Program-made: the position numbers and the translations under genes
IMG/VR virus record: IMGVR_UViG_3300043172_000799
Span: 28,944-92,943 of that record
Source of the DNA: a virus
Length of the DNA: 64,000 nt
Strand: one strand, 5' to 3'
Shown: positions 1 through 7,996 of the stretch, in pieces
How positions within the stretch are numbered: the stretch's first letter is position 1
How the letters are laid out: every line of letters begins with the position of its first letter
Notes under the pieces: generated by a model
The model's input: only the letters and a program-made list of their open reading frames with translations
Database searches by the model: none
What the model was told of the DNA's origin: nothing

Positions 1-308
1 TCTTCCGTTGTTTCATCAGTATAAGTAATATACCATTTATAGTTTTTTTGATGTATTCCAGATACTAATAAACCGAATTCATTTATTAAAACATTCAGTC
101 TATTTCTAGTAACATTTGTTTTATATCCGGCATTCGTTACTTTTAAAAGAGTAATTTCATCTGTATATCTTATTTCTGCAATTATTGAACTATGTAAACG
201 TACAATAGTTAAACTTTCATGCTCGTTATAGTGTGTAGATGTATTGTTCTTACTCCAATTCTTTTTTGCTTTGATTGCTTCAATCATTTCTTTTTCAATT
301 GTTTGCAT
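1..308 (-). CDS. Small early phage protein, C-terminus beyond window edge
   Basis: The frame stays open to the left edge, so the C-terminus is missing. I start it at the ATG at 308 because an AAGGAA ribosome site lies 9 bases upstream; an in-frame ATG at 329 has none. The N-terminus (MQTIEKEMIEAIKAKKNW) and the later pattern with NVTRNRLNVLINEFG resemble a widespread small phage family of unknown function that starts with an amphipathic helix and a KNW segment. It is the last gene of the leftward early operon. Confidence 0.7.
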   Translation of the reverse strand, partial: MQTIEKEMIEAIKAKKNWSKNNTSTHYNEHESLTIVRLHSSIIAEIRYTDEITLLKVTNAGYKTNVTRNRLNVLINEFGLLVSGIHQKNYKWYITYTDETTE

Positions 309-360
309 AGATTTAAATTCCTTATACATTTTATTTAAACAAAATAAATTGTTTAACTAA

Positions 361-384
361 ATGCAGTAATAAAGATTACTGCAT
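361..384 (-). terminator. Hairpin after the 397-1017 gene
   Basis: ATGCAGTAAT and ATTACTGCAT form a 10-bp stem with a 4-base loop, just past the stop of the leftward gene. On the minus strand a short T-rich stretch precedes it and TTTAGTT follows, so it is a weak intrinsic terminator or a processing hairpin. Confidence 0.5.
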
Positions 385-396
385 AAAATTAAAAAA

Positions 397-1017
397 TCAA
401 TTCTTATCTTTTAACCACTGTATAGACTGATTTTCAAGAATTTCCATGTCATAGCAAACCTGAGAAATACAACTGTCAAGCAATATTGCTTGTCCTGTTG
501 TTTGTCTTCCCCATATAGTTAATCCATAATTTTCTATGATAATTTCCCCTTGTTCTTCTAATTTTCCCGCTAAAAAATCAGAAACAATCCAGTATTCATA
601 AATTTCTTGAATTTGGTTAAATTCCATGTCTTCCAGTGTTTCAATTTTACCTTGAAAAATATCAAGAAATTTTTGAGCTGTTTCATGTTTTTTTACAAAT
701 ATAGAAAAATATTCATTATCTCTATATCTAAACATTTCTATTTTATGAAAATAGTAATCTTTTATTTCTTCCAGCTCTTCAATTTTGCTTTCAATTTCTT
801 CAATTTTTTCATCTCTGTCACTTTCAAACATTTCACCAAATTCATCTGAATACCCATAATAAGAGATATATTCTATGATATCAATACCCTTTTCATAATC
901 TAAGCTGTTCAATTCTTGCAATTCGGCAACCATACTACTAACACAAGCATAAACATGAATTCCTACAAATTTACTTTTAATTTCCTGATTTTTAGAGCTG
1001 TTCATTTTTTCTATCAT
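397..1017 (-). CDS. Hypothetical coiled-coil early protein
   Basis: A 206-residue acidic protein I do not recognise. Residues about 65-90 are a Glu/Lys/Ile-rich heptad stretch (coiled coil). The C-terminal part contains YGLTIWGRQTTGQAILLD, a pattern seen in small phage proteins of unknown role. The start follows a weak AGGATG site; a second ATG four codons in is an alternative. It belongs to the leftward early group, whose genes are separated by repeated hairpin cassettes. Confidence 0.65.
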   Translation of the reverse strand: MIEKMNSSKNQEIKSKFVGIHVYACVSSMVAELQELNSLDYEKGIDIIEYISYYGYSDEFGEMFESDRDEKIEEIESKIEELEEIKDYYFHKIEMFRYRDNEYFSIFVKKHETAQKFLDIFQGKIETLEDMEFNQIQEIYEYWIVSDFLAGKLEEQGEIIIENYGLTIWGRQTTGQAILLDSCISQVCYDMEILENQSIQWLKDKN

Positions 1018-1033
1018 ATAGACATCCTATAAT

Positions 1034-1115
1034 TTTATTTAAACAATTTCAATTAATTGCTTATCAATCCATACTATAATAATAAATAATATGGATCAAT
1101 CAATAATCAATTAAA
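1034..1115. repeat. Intergenic cassette, copy A (TTTATTTAAACAA plus hairpin)
   Basis: First of two near-identical intergenic cassettes of about 80 bp. It contains TTTATTTAAACAA (1034-1046), AATTAATTGCTTATCAATCC, and an imperfect hairpin with ATCCATA and TATGGAT arms. The second copy is at 1413-1491. The TTTATTTAAACAA box occurs a third time at 330-342, before the start of the leftmost gene. The position between leftward genes suggests a terminator of one gene joined to the leader of the next. Confidence 0.75.
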
Positions 1116-1395
1116 GATCAATTACATTTTCAGATAGTGCCCAGTTATACAAACATTCATCATTTAGAATCCATGTTTCTAACTCTCCATAAATTTCTGA
1201 TTTACTACTATCAATTAAAAAATCATTGTCAATACAATTTGCAGAAATTAAGGAATTTATTATTTCTTCCTTGTGTTGGTCAATAAAATCCTCTATTGAC
1301 ATAGAATTACTTTTAAGTTCTTCAATTTCATTTTCCAGTTCTTCAAGTTCACTTTCTTTTTTTTCAATTTTTTCCGTTAGAGTTTCTTGATACAT
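1111..1395 (-). CDS. Hypothetical coiled-coil early protein
   Basis: A 94-residue acidic protein. Residues 8-30 are an almost pure Glu/Lys/Leu heptad (KIEKKESELEELENEIEEL), so a dimeric coiled coil is likely. The C-terminal half (IDQHKEEII...NWALSENVIDL) resembles short phage proteins of unknown function. AGGAAGT lies 6 bases before the ATG. It sits between the two repeated cassettes and its stop falls inside copy A. Confidence 0.65.
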   Translation of the reverse strand: MYQETLTEKIEKKESELEELENEIEELKSNSMSIEDFIDQHKEEIINSLISANCIDNDFLIDSSKSEIYGELETWILNDECLYNWALSENVIDL

Positions 1396-1412
1396 GTTTA
1401 TACTTCCTGTAG

Positions 1413-1491
1413 TTTATTTAAACAAAATTAATTGCTTATCAATCCATATTATCACAATAAATAATATGGATCAATCAATAATTAATTTAAA
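1413..1491. repeat. Intergenic cassette, copy B
   Basis: Second copy of the cassette at 1034-1115. Here the hairpin arms are longer: ATCCATATTAT and ATAATATGGAT, 11 bp around an 8-base loop. Differences from copy A lie mostly in the loop and in one arm. The right end overlaps the stop of the leftward 56-residue gene. Confidence 0.75.
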
Positions 1492-1652
1492 ATATTGGCT
1501 ACTGCTATAATATGTTCATTACTACAACAGTTAATTTCAGCATGTTTATCAGTTTCAAAAATCCTAGCATTTTGTAAATTACTAGTATAGGAATTTTTTC
1601 TTCCTGCCTTATTAACAAATTTACTATCTTTGGTTCTTACTAATACATACAT
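1482..1652 (-). CDS. Small early phage protein (MYVLVRT family)
   Basis: A 56-residue protein read from the sequence. Its pattern (MYVLVRTKDSKFVNKAG, then SYTSNLQNARIFETDKHAE, then Cys-Cys) matches a small phage family of unknown function with a predicted beta-beta-alpha layout, in which a TSNLQNAR segment precedes an Ala/Glu helix. AAGGAAGTG lies 9 bases upstream. It is the first gene of the leftward operon, behind the promoter at 1687-1714. Confidence 0.7.
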   Translation of the reverse strand: MYVLVRTKDSKFVNKAGRKNSYTSNLQNARIFETDKHAEINCCSNEHIIAVANILN

Positions 1653-1686
1653 GTTTACACTTCCTTAAAATATTTGATATACTCTA

Positions 1687-1714
1687 ATAATAACTAGAAT
1701 TTTCATATTGTCAA
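1687..1714 (-). promoter_or_regulatory. Leftward early promoter
   Basis: On the minus strand: TTGACA (1714-1709), a 16-bp spacer, then TATTAT (1692-1687), about 35 bp before the first leftward gene. It is divergent from the promoter at 1761. Confidence 0.6.
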
Positions 1715-1760
1715 CAGAATTCATAAAAATAATACTTTCATAAAATAATTTAAATAATTC

Positions 1761-1787
1761 TTGACAAGCTTTTAAACATGGTATAAT
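1761..1787 (+). promoter_or_regulatory. Rightward early promoter 1
   Basis: TTGACA, 15 bp, TATAAT, with TGG before the -10 box (extended -10 type). The leader reads TATCTTATATTAAGGAAG, shared with two other promoters in this region. Confidence 0.75.
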
Positions 1788-1821
1788 TTTTATAGTATCT
1801 TATATTAAGGAAGTGTAAAGA

Positions 1822-2046
1822 ATGATTAAAACAACGATTAAAACAATTAAAGAAAATTTTACTTTTATGGGTAGAAGATTTTTAAAAGATGATACTTGCA
1901 TAATAACGGAAAAAGAAATTTTCCATTGTTATATAGGGGATAGAACAAATTCAATAATTGCTGAAAATTTATTTACTAATGAATTTGACTCAATGCCTAC
2001 AGCAATACACAACGAATTATCAATAAATATTATTGGAAATTCATAA
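1822..2046 (+). CDS. Hypothetical early protein
   Basis: A 74-residue protein of unknown function, first gene of the rightward early cluster. AAGGAAGTG lies 7 bases before the ATG. It has a basic N-terminal segment (MIKTTIKTIKENF) and no recognisable motif. Its own promoter lies just upstream and another follows its stop. Confidence 0.65.
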   Translation: MIKTTIKTIKENFTFMGRRFLKDDTCIITEKEIFHCYIGDRTNSIIAENLFTNEFDSMPTAIHNELSINIIGNS

Positions 2047-2073
2047 TTGACTTATAGGATACATTAATATAAT
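2047..2073 (+). promoter_or_regulatory. Rightward early promoter 2
   Basis: TTGACT, 15 bp, TATAAT. The stretch ATAGGATA...AATATAAT followed by TATCTTATTAA is shared with the promoter at 6075. GATACA and TGTATC arms flank the -10 box. Confidence 0.6.
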
Positions 2074-2115
2074 ATTAGTGTATCTTATTAAATCAATTAT
2101 TAAGGAAGTGAAAAA

Positions 2116-2313
2116 ATGACACTTGAAGAAATATGTGAAAGCTTATGTACATATGATGCAAGAAGTCCTGACTATGAAATGCATATACAATGCATTTCAG
2201 CAGACTTGACTGAAATACCCGAACCACGGAATAATTGCAAATGTGATAATTGTTTTTATGGACGTGATAAACTAGCTATAGAAATATTAAAATATAGGGA
2301 TAATCACTCATAA
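2116..2313 (+). CDS. Hypothetical Cys-containing early protein
   Basis: A 65-residue protein. The C-terminal half holds CKCDNCFYG, a compact three-cysteine cluster, with two further Cys near the N-terminus; it could bind a metal ion. AAGGAAGTG precedes the ATG at 6-base spacing. Function unknown. It is the first gene after promoter 2 and is followed closely by the next genes. Confidence 0.65.
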   Translation: MTLEEICESLCTYDARSPDYEMHIQCISADLTEIPEPRNNCKCDNCFYGRDKLAIEILKYRDNHS

Positions 2314-2327
2314 AGGAAGTAAATAAA

Positions 2328-2597
2328 TTGTTTAATGAATATGGTAATAAAATAAAATATCTAATGCAAAGTAAACTGATATATTCAATACCTAATTATG
2401 GGCAAATTCCACGAATTTTTACTGAGCAAAGTTTTTATGAATATATTTTAGTTTGTGAAAATCTTACACATACAAGTTTACAAATTCCATTAGATGTGAT
2501 GAAGGCTCAAACATTTGCGGATAATAACAATTTAAAAAGAATTTCAAGTTTTGGACATATAGCACTATGGGAAGAAAAAGAGAATAAGGAAGTATAA
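2328..2597 (+). CDS. Hypothetical early protein, TTG start
   Basis: An 89-residue protein starting with TTG; AAGGAAGT sits 7 bases upstream, the same geometry as its neighbours, so TTG is the likely start. The next ATG (2335) is in another frame. No family recognised. Spacing to the next gene is 2 bases, so the two are probably translated together. Confidence 0.65.
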   Translation: MFNEYGNKIKYLMQSKLIYSIPNYGQIPRIFTEQSFYEYILVCENLTHTSLQIPLDVMKAQTFADNNNLKRISSFGHIALWEEKENKEV

Positions 2598-2599
2598 AA

Positions 2600-2869
2600 A
2601 TGAAAAATACAAAAATAGACAACTTTGATGAAATGACAAAAACAGGAGAGGAAACAACCAGATTGCTCTCTGTAAGGTTAAAAATTCCAGTGTCAAAATT
2701 TGAAATCTATAGAGATAACCAGTTTAAATTTCCTAGATATATTATAAGAATTAATCATAATGATCATGATATTACTCTAGATCGTATGACACTAAATATC
2801 TTGTTATCCGTGTATAGCTTTCAATATGTAGCTTTTGATGAAGAAAATGATATTTATATATATTTTTAG
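2600..2869 (+). CDS. Hypothetical early protein
   Basis: An 89-residue protein of unknown function, mixed alpha/beta in appearance, with a hydrophobic aromatic C-terminus (YSFQYVAFDEENDIYIYF). AAGGAAGT lies within the end of the upstream gene, indicating translational coupling. Confidence 0.65.
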   Translation: MKNTKIDNFDEMTKTGEETTRLLSVRLKIPVSKFEIYRDNQFKFPRYIIRINHNDHDITLDRMTLNILLSVYSFQYVAFDEENDIYIYF

Positions 2870-2898
2870 ATTAACATAGTAAAAAAGAAGTAAATAAA

Positions 2899-3645
2899 AT
2901 GATAGACATTTTTAAAGAACTGAAATCAGAGAAAAAAGAAAATTGCAAAGTTAACGGTTATGACAATATAAAAAATACTTGCAATTATTTATTGGAAGTG
3001 CTGGAAGATAAAAAATATTACAATCATTACAATAAAATGCAATTTTCAATAAATGCAAAATTATGTAAATCTCATCACTTTGCAGACTCTGAAGATTGTA
3101 AAAATGTAATAATTGACATTTTAAAAAATCAATACAATGTCAATAAAGATTATGAAAAAGTTTTTAATCTTCTTAATATATCAGATGAAGAAATTATGGA
3201 TTTACATAATTATTGGATTGAAGACAATCAAGGCTATATAAAAGAAATTCTTTCAGATTCTGTCATCTATGATGAGACTGAAATAAAGGAAATTCTTTCT
3301 ATTATTAAAAATGATTCAATTGGTTTTTATGGTAGAAGTGGTGGGAACTTATGTTTTAATACTGATATAGATTTTAATGAAGAACTGGAAACAATTATAC
3401 ATTGGATTGATGAAGATTACATAAAATATGAGTATGATTACAATAGACTGCAATCAGATGTAAAAGAATGGTTTAATTGTATCATGGGATTAAAATTTGT
3501 ATTAGATGATATTAAAACATTGATTGATGGTTCAAGTTTTCATGATGAATTAAAATTTAGATATGAAATTGAAATAGAAGATAATACAGAAATTCAGGAA
3601 ATTATTATTAATGAGTGCAAGCAATTAAATTTAGATATAATATAA
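2899..3645 (+). CDS. Hypothetical acidic early protein
   Basis: A 248-residue acidic protein, rich in Asp, Asn and Ile. No motif recognised. The segment NDSIGFYGRSGGNLCF (about residues 138-153) looks like a turn-rich core, and similar S-R-S-G text occurs in the following gene (YTSRSGFMSFYS) and near FYGRS patterns of other phage proteins. The two genes may be distant relatives. AAAGAAGT precedes the ATG. Confidence 0.65.
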   Translation: MIDIFKELKSEKKENCKVNGYDNIKNTCNYLLEVLEDKKYYNHYNKMQFSINAKLCKSHHFADSEDCKNVIIDILKNQYNVNKDYEKVFNLLNISDEEIMDLHNYWIEDNQGYIKEILSDSVIYDETEIKEILSIIKNDSIGFYGRSGGNLCFNTDIDFNEELETIIHWIDEDYIKYEYDYNRLQSDVKEWFNCIMGLKFVLDDIKTLIDGSSFHDELKFRYEIEIEDNTEIQEIIINECKQLNLDII

Positions 3646-3658
3646 GGAAATAAATAAA

Positions 3659-4285
3659 ATGAAAGAAAAAATAAAGGGATTTTTACCATGTTTTGATGGA
3701 TTCTATAATTCAATGTTAGAATTTGACTATGATATGTGTATCTACAATATTGAAGAGGATAGGCAAGAAAAAGGAATTATACAAAAATTCGACAGTGATA
3801 AAATAGAAATAGACTATAAAAGTTACTGCAATGATATGTCTATTAATGCAGTACAGACAATTGGCGAACCTCTGTTAGATATGAACTTGATTGTATCTGT
3901 TGAATTTGAGAATTTATATAGCCCTAGAGAATATAATTTTGAAACAGATTCTATAAATTGTATTTATTCCATAACAGAAGAAAACAAGAAAAATATACTG
4001 GAATATATTAAAAATAATATAGATGAATTTGAAACGTATATAAAGGATAGATATACAAGTCGTTCCGGTTTTATGTCATTTTATTCTAATGATTTTAGAC
4101 AATGGATAAAAGAATTTGAAAGCTGGAATATGGAAAAAATTGACCATAAATTCAGCTCAGTACTTGAATTCATACTTCTTAATGAAGAGGAACAATATTA
4201 TTACTCTATGGAAATTTCAGAAAACTTTACAATCAGTAATTCTTGTGATCAGTATATCACTAATTATGATGAGCTGTTAAAATAA
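3659..4285 (+). CDS. Hypothetical acidic early protein
   Basis: A 208-residue acidic protein of unknown function. The middle contains RYTSRSGFMSFYSNDFRQW, followed by a helical, Glu-rich C-terminus. I have seen similar R-S-G-F-x-S-F-Y text in hypothetical phage proteins but cannot assign a role. AAGGAAAT precedes the ATG by 7 bases; 13 bases separate it from the upstream gene. Confidence 0.65.
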   Translation: MKEKIKGFLPCFDGFYNSMLEFDYDMCIYNIEEDRQEKGIIQKFDSDKIEIDYKSYCNDMSINAVQTIGEPLLDMNLIVSVEFENLYSPREYNFETDSINCIYSITEENKKNILEYIKNNIDEFETYIKDRYTSRSGFMSFYSNDFRQWIKEFESWNMEKIDHKFSSVLEFILLNEEEQYYYSMEISENFTISNSCDQYITNYDELLK

Positions 4286-4303
4286 AAAAAGGAAGTAAGA
4301 AAA

Positions 4304-4486
4304 ATGAGTATAAAGGAATTACCAGGATACATTGAAAGTTATATTAAAAAATTACCTCCTTGTAAAAAATGCGGATGTTTATATCACTATGGATATAGAG
4401 ATTTATTAAGTATTGAATCTACGGTGAAAATAAAATGTGATGCTTGCCAGCATGAGAGACTAGTTTTATTTTCAGATATTTTATAG
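4304..4486 (+). CDS. Small zinc-ribbon protein
   Basis: A 60-residue protein with two Cys pairs, CKKC (about residues 20-23) and CDAC (about 46-49), a classic four-cysteine zinc ribbon. Such small ribbons often bind nucleic acid or modify host RNA polymerase, but nothing here tells which. AAAGGAAGT precedes the ATG. It ends this early operon and is followed by a hairpin region. Confidence 0.7.
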   Translation: MSIKELPGYIESYIKKLPPCKKCGCLYHYGYRDLLSIESTVKIKCDACQHERLVLFSDIL

Positions 4487-4550
4487 TTTAATTTCTTTGT
4501 ATTGACTCGTCACTGCATCGGAATTTTAAAGTGGTATGAATATATAAGAA

Positions 4551-4629
4551 ACTTGAAAAGATTGAAATTCGGTTTTTTCAAGTTATTTTCAAAAATAATT
4601 ATTATTTATATTGTTATTTTTGAAAATAA
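4551..4629 (+). terminator. Two consecutive inverted repeats
   Basis: The first pair is ACTTGAAAA (4551-4559) and TTTTCAAGT (4575-4583), followed by TATTTT: a terminator-like hairpin. The second is a perfect 16-bp pair, TTATTTTCAAAAATAA (4583-4598) and TTATTTTTGAAAATAA (4614-4629). Together they fill the 170-bp gap after the zinc-ribbon gene. Confidence 0.65.
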
Positions 4630-4656
4630 GGTTTATCTTCTTATTAAGAGGTAATT

Positions 4657-4863
4657 ATGTTAAATAGTAAAATTATTGAATTGAAAAAATCAGTTTTGAA
4701 AACAATCTTAAGTTCTGAGAATTGCAATCATGAGCAAGCATTGAAAGCATTTTCAGAATATTCTAAATTAGATGTATGCGAAGCTGAAAAAGAATTTCAT
4801 CTTTACTATGTTAGACATAGTTCAAATTTAGGAATAGTTCCCAACTTAAGAAAGGTTGGTTAA
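4657..4863 (+). CDS. Hypothetical early protein
   Basis: A 68-residue mostly helical protein of unknown function. AAGAGGT lies 6 bases before the ATG. It opens a second early gene cluster (4657-6078) of closely spaced or overlapping genes. Confidence 0.6.
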   Translation: MLNSKIIELKKSVLKTILSSENCNHEQALKAFSEYSKLDVCEAEKEFHLYYVRHSSNLGIVPNLRKVG

Positions 4864-4864
4864 A

Positions 4865-5098
4865 ATGTCAATAACTGAAAAAGAAATTCACTGTCAGAAA
4901 TTGGCACTGGAAGAGATTTCATGTCATAACGATAATAATGTTTTAATTATTGTACAATATAATAATTATTGTATTCCGGTTACTTTCAGAAATATAATAA
5001 ATGAATTTGAATTAAAATTTAATCGTGTTCCTACATATATTGAATTAATTAAAAAATGTGAGAAGATATTAAATATTGATTTATATAAAATAGCATAA
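4865..5098 (+). CDS. Hypothetical early protein
   Basis: A 77-residue protein of unknown function. I start it at the ATG at 4865 rather than at a TTG three codons upstream, because the AAAGG(T)TGGTTAAA leader directly before this ATG is repeated before the next gene. The C-terminal half (FELKFNRVPTYIELIKKCEK) is probably helical. Confidence 0.6.
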   Translation: MSITEKEIHCQKLALEEISCHNDNNVLIIVQYNNYCIPVTFRNIINEFELKFNRVPTYIELIKKCEKILNIDLYKIA

Positions 5099-5118
5099 TA
5101 CAAAAAAGTTGGTTAAAA

Positions 5119-5349
5119 ATGAAATATAATATAATCTTTAATAAGCAAGTAATCCCATATAAAATTGTAATGAAATTAGTATATTTTAACAGATACTTTG
5201 ATAAATTTTATTGTCATTCTTTTTTAGAAAATGGCTTTCGATTAAAAGAGGATTTACTTTTCATACTTGAGACCACGGAACAATTAACAGATTTTACTAA
5301 AAAATTTGATTGCATTATACAGCAAAATAATATTATTATATTTGTATAG
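5119..5349 (+). CDS. Hypothetical early protein
   Basis: A 76-residue protein with many aromatic and hydrophobic residues (MKLVYFNRYFDKFYC) and no recognised family. It is preceded by AAAAAGTTGGTTAAA, the same leader as the gene before. Confidence 0.55.
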   Translation: MKYNIIFNKQVIPYKIVMKLVYFNRYFDKFYCHSFLENGFRLKEDLLFILETTEQLTDFTKKFDCIIQQNNIIIFV

Positions 5350-5362
5350 AGGGAAAATAAAA

Positions 5363-5719
5363 ATGAAAAAAATCACTATTCTAACCTTGTTACTTTTGTT
5401 TCTGATCAGTTGTAAAAACATTACTTCATCAATTGAATATTATAAAATTCAGTTCATAAATAATTCTGATTATAGTATCTATGTAGTAGAATTCGAAGGG
5501 GAAACATTTCCAGAATTTACAATTGAACCAAATTCAAAAATAACTGTTATTTCATTGTGTCCTCCGTATTATTTTAGTTATGCATATGATAATAAAACAT
5601 ATTATTATGATAGTTCTGACTATATGCCAATAGATGAAATTAGTATTATGTCTATTTTAAATGATAGTGTAATAGAATTTAGAAATATAATAAAAGAGGA
5701 GAAAATTAAAAATGGATGA
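5363..5719 (+). CDS. Small lipoprotein
   Basis: A 118-residue protein starting at the ATG after AGAGGG. The N-terminus MKKITILTLLLLFLISCKN is a lipoprotein signal peptide with Cys at the cleavage site. The rest is probably beta-rich (Tyr/Ser/Ile alternation), with an FINNSDYSIYVVEFEG segment like small immunoglobulin-type folds. An early phage lipoprotein could act in superinfection exclusion, but that is only inference. A longer in-frame start at 5306 overlaps the upstream gene and lacks a ribosome site. Confidence 0.7.
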   Translation: MKKITILTLLLLFLISCKNITSSIEYYKIQFINNSDYSIYVVEFEGETFPEFTIEPNSKITVISLCPPYYFSYAYDNKTYYYDSSDYMPIDEISIMSILNDSVIEFRNIIKEEKIKNG

Positions 5720-5951
5720 ATTTATCAAAATTATTAATCAGTTAAGAAGGGCCAATAAAAATGATTGGTTTTATACTGATTATCAAACTAGCGGAAAAAA
5801 GATTGTAATAAAATGTTACAATACTTATCTACAGATTTTAAGGATTGATAATATCAATTATGGCGGATTAATGGATATCTCTGTTAAAAAGTTCAACAGT
5901 GAATTGGAAAGTGTTTACAAAATTGCAGTAGGGGAAATTAACAATGGATAA
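5712..5951 (+). CDS. Hypothetical early protein
   Basis: A 79-residue protein of unknown function that overlaps the lipoprotein gene by 8 bases, indicating coupled translation; AGAGGAG lies within the upstream gene. The sequence alternates polar and hydrophobic residues (KIVIKCYNTYLQILRI), suggesting a small beta sheet. Confidence 0.6.
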   Translation: MDEFIKIINQLRRANKNDWFYTDYQTSGKKIVIKCYNTYLQILRIDNINYGGLMDISVKKFNSELESVYKIAVGEINNG

Positions 5952-6078
5952 TTTGTATTTGTGTTTTAATCCAAAATTTGACAATGATTTATTTAACGAT
6001 TTAAATGAGGATTACAGGGAAAATGATAATTCTGAATTTGACAGTACGGAAGAAATTCCAGTTGAATTTGATTATTGA
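5944..6078 (+). CDS. Very small acidic protein
   Basis: A 44-residue, strongly acidic peptide (about one third Asp/Glu) overlapping the previous gene by 8 bases, the same arrangement as the pair before it; GGGGAA precedes the ATG. Function unknown. Short acidic early phage proteins sometimes mimic DNA, but there is no direct support here. Confidence 0.5.
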   Translation: MDNLYLCFNPKFDNDLFNDLNEDYRENDNSEFDSTEEIPVEFDY

Positions 6079-6121
6079 CATTTTATAGGATATATAAATA
6101 TAATGTTTGTATAAATATAAT
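6075..6121 (+). promoter_or_regulatory. Rightward early promoter 3 with duplicated -10 box
   Basis: TTGACA, 18 bp, TATAAT (6099-6104). A 17-bp unit, ATAAATATAATGTTTGT, is tandemly duplicated so that a second TATAAT sits at 6116-6121. The leader again reads TATCTTATTAA before AAGGAAGTG. Confidence 0.65.
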
Positions 6122-6165
6122 GTTTGTATATCTTATTAAGATTTTAATATAAGGAAGTGGAAAAG

Positions 6166-7248
6166 ATGAAAAAAATTAATGGTTATTTTGAAAACAATAT
6201 TGACATGAATTTGAATGATACTCTACAGAAATTAAAGAGTACTTTCTCTACTGAGAATTTAAAAGAAATGTCATTTTGTTTTGATTCTGAATTTGACAAT
6301 ATGAAGGCAGTAATTGAAAATATTATTGACCAGATAGAAAACACGACAGAAATTGAAAAATTAGAAAAGTATAGAGAAATTTTCATTGATTCATTTACTG
6401 AAAAATTAAATGAATATCTGACAGGTTCATTTGAATATTACGAAACAGAAGATTGGGGAAGTGAATATTTTAATGAAATGCCTAATGATGAAATTCAAAT
6501 AAAGGGCACTGATTATTATGGTGATAAAAAAGATATAAAAAACAATGTTATTTCTTTACTTGAAAACTTATCTATAGGTATAATTGACTATATGGAATTC
6601 TCTTTTAATAATCCTGGCTTTGTTCATTTTAATCCTGAAAATGACATTTATTTCTCTCAGGGGAATTTGGGAGAATTTGAAACACAAATAGATGATGATA
6701 TGTCAACAGAACTTAAAAAATTAAGTGATGAAGATAAGGAAGAAATAAAAAGCAATTTAGATTTTTATACATCGGATTTCGAATTATTTTATAGTAATGT
6801 AAGTTATGCTTATTATATTTATAGCATTTCATTCAATGATTTTTTCAGTAATGTATTAGATTGTATAGCTTTTGAAGACAATAAGGAAGAAATAGCCATT
6901 TTATATAATCTGTATAGAAGTGTAAAAAATGACTATGCCATAGAAACAGAAATAGCAAAAAAAATTATTGATTTATATTACTGTGAAGAAATAAGTAAAA
7001 GAGACTTTCAGAATATAATAAAAGAAAATGACTTTATTTTATCTGAAAATAAAAAACAATATTGTAAAACTTCCAATAACAAAAAAATTGAAGCTGTTCT
7101 ATTTACTACTAGATTAAAATTAGTTAATAGCTTTCCTTTTTATTTTGACTGTCATTATATAAATAAGGAAAAAGAATTTAAAAGCTGGATGATAAAGGAT
7201 AAAAAAGATTTTATCGACTATATTAAAATATTTAATGAATTGGATTAA
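6166..7248 (+). CDS. Hypothetical acidic early protein
   Basis: A 360-residue acidic protein, the largest of the early region, with no family recognised. I start it at the ATG 9 bases after AAGGAAG, matching neighbours; a GTG three codons upstream overlaps the ribosome site. Composition is rich in Asp, Glu, Asn, Phe and Tyr. It stands between its own promoter (6075) and a strong terminator (7254), so it is a single-gene unit. Confidence 0.65.
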   Translation: MKKINGYFENNIDMNLNDTLQKLKSTFSTENLKEMSFCFDSEFDNMKAVIENIIDQIENTTEIEKLEKYREIFIDSFTEKLNEYLTGSFEYYETEDWGSEYFNEMPNDEIQIKGTDYYGDKKDIKNNVISLLENLSIGIIDYMEFSFNNPGFVHFNPENDIYFSQGNLGEFETQIDDDMSTELKKLSDEDKEEIKSNLDFYTSDFELFYSNVSYAYYIYSISFNDFFSNVLDCIAFEDNKEEIAILYNLYRSVKNDYAIETEIAKKIIDLYYCEEISKRDFQNIIKENDFILSENKKQYCKTSNNKKIEAVLFTTRLKLVNSFPFYFDCHYINKEKEFKSWMIKDKKDFIDYIKIFNELD

Positions 7249-7253
7249 AACTA

Positions 7254-7288
7254 AAAAGCACTAATCATATAAAATTAGTGCTTTTTTT
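7254..7288 (+). terminator. Intrinsic terminator
   Basis: AGCACTAAT and ATTAGTGCT (with flanking A/T pairs) form the stem around CATATAAA, followed by seven T. It lies 6 bases after the stop of the 360-residue gene. Confidence 0.9.
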
Positions 7289-7330
7289 ATTGACAGTAAT
7301 TAAAAATAATGATTATTAAGGAAGGATAAA

Positions 7331-7804
7331 ATGAAAAGAATTAACGACAGATTGAATTATTTGAATTCGGCTATTCAGAAAACTATGGATTTATATGACA
7401 TGGGAAGTATAAACAATGAAACGTATAAAAAAGATATTGAACACTTAACAATCAGAATAGATGAAATTGAATTCGGAAGTGGTAACAGATACAATAATTT
7501 ATTTGACTGTTCAATAAATGACTTGATAGAATCTATCAAAACATTGGAAGAAATTGAAAGTAATCACGTTGAAAAGATAAGGCAATTAACAGAATTAGAA
7601 AAAACATATCTTCCACTTACTGAAGAAATAACAGAAAAATCAGATTGTATAGAAATTTCTTATGTTCCTAAGTTGGGAACAATTGAAATTTCAGATAATA
7701 ATACAGACAATCACATAGGATTGACTCTTGAAGATATTCAGGAGATCGTACAGATTGCACGGGAAAGGAATTTCAAAATAGCAAATAGAATTGATTTAAA
7801 ATAA
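7331..7804 (+). CDS. Hypothetical coiled-coil early protein
   Basis: A 157-residue, mostly helical acidic protein of unknown function. AAGGAAGG precedes the ATG. A TTGACA at 7290, right after the terminator, with A/T-rich sequence about 17 bp on, may be its promoter. No known domain recognised. Confidence 0.6.
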   Translation: MKRINDRLNYLNSAIQKTMDLYDMGSINNETYKKDIEHLTIRIDEIEFGSGNRYNNLFDCSINDLIESIKTLEEIESNHVEKIRQLTELEKTYLPLTEEITEKSDCIEISYVPKLGTIEISDNNTDNHIGLTLEDIQEIVQIARERNFKIANRIDLK

Positions 7805-7996
7805 CGTTTATTGATCTGTGTACTGCCTGTACTGCATTTTATAGTAATAGTGATATGTTGACATGTTTTATTAAATAAGATGCAATACAGCTCTTTTATA
7901 TACAAAATAAATATTTTCTCATTATTTTAAAAATAAATTTGACTTTATAGAATTATGGAATTATCTTTGTTATATACCATAGGAAAGGATGAAATT

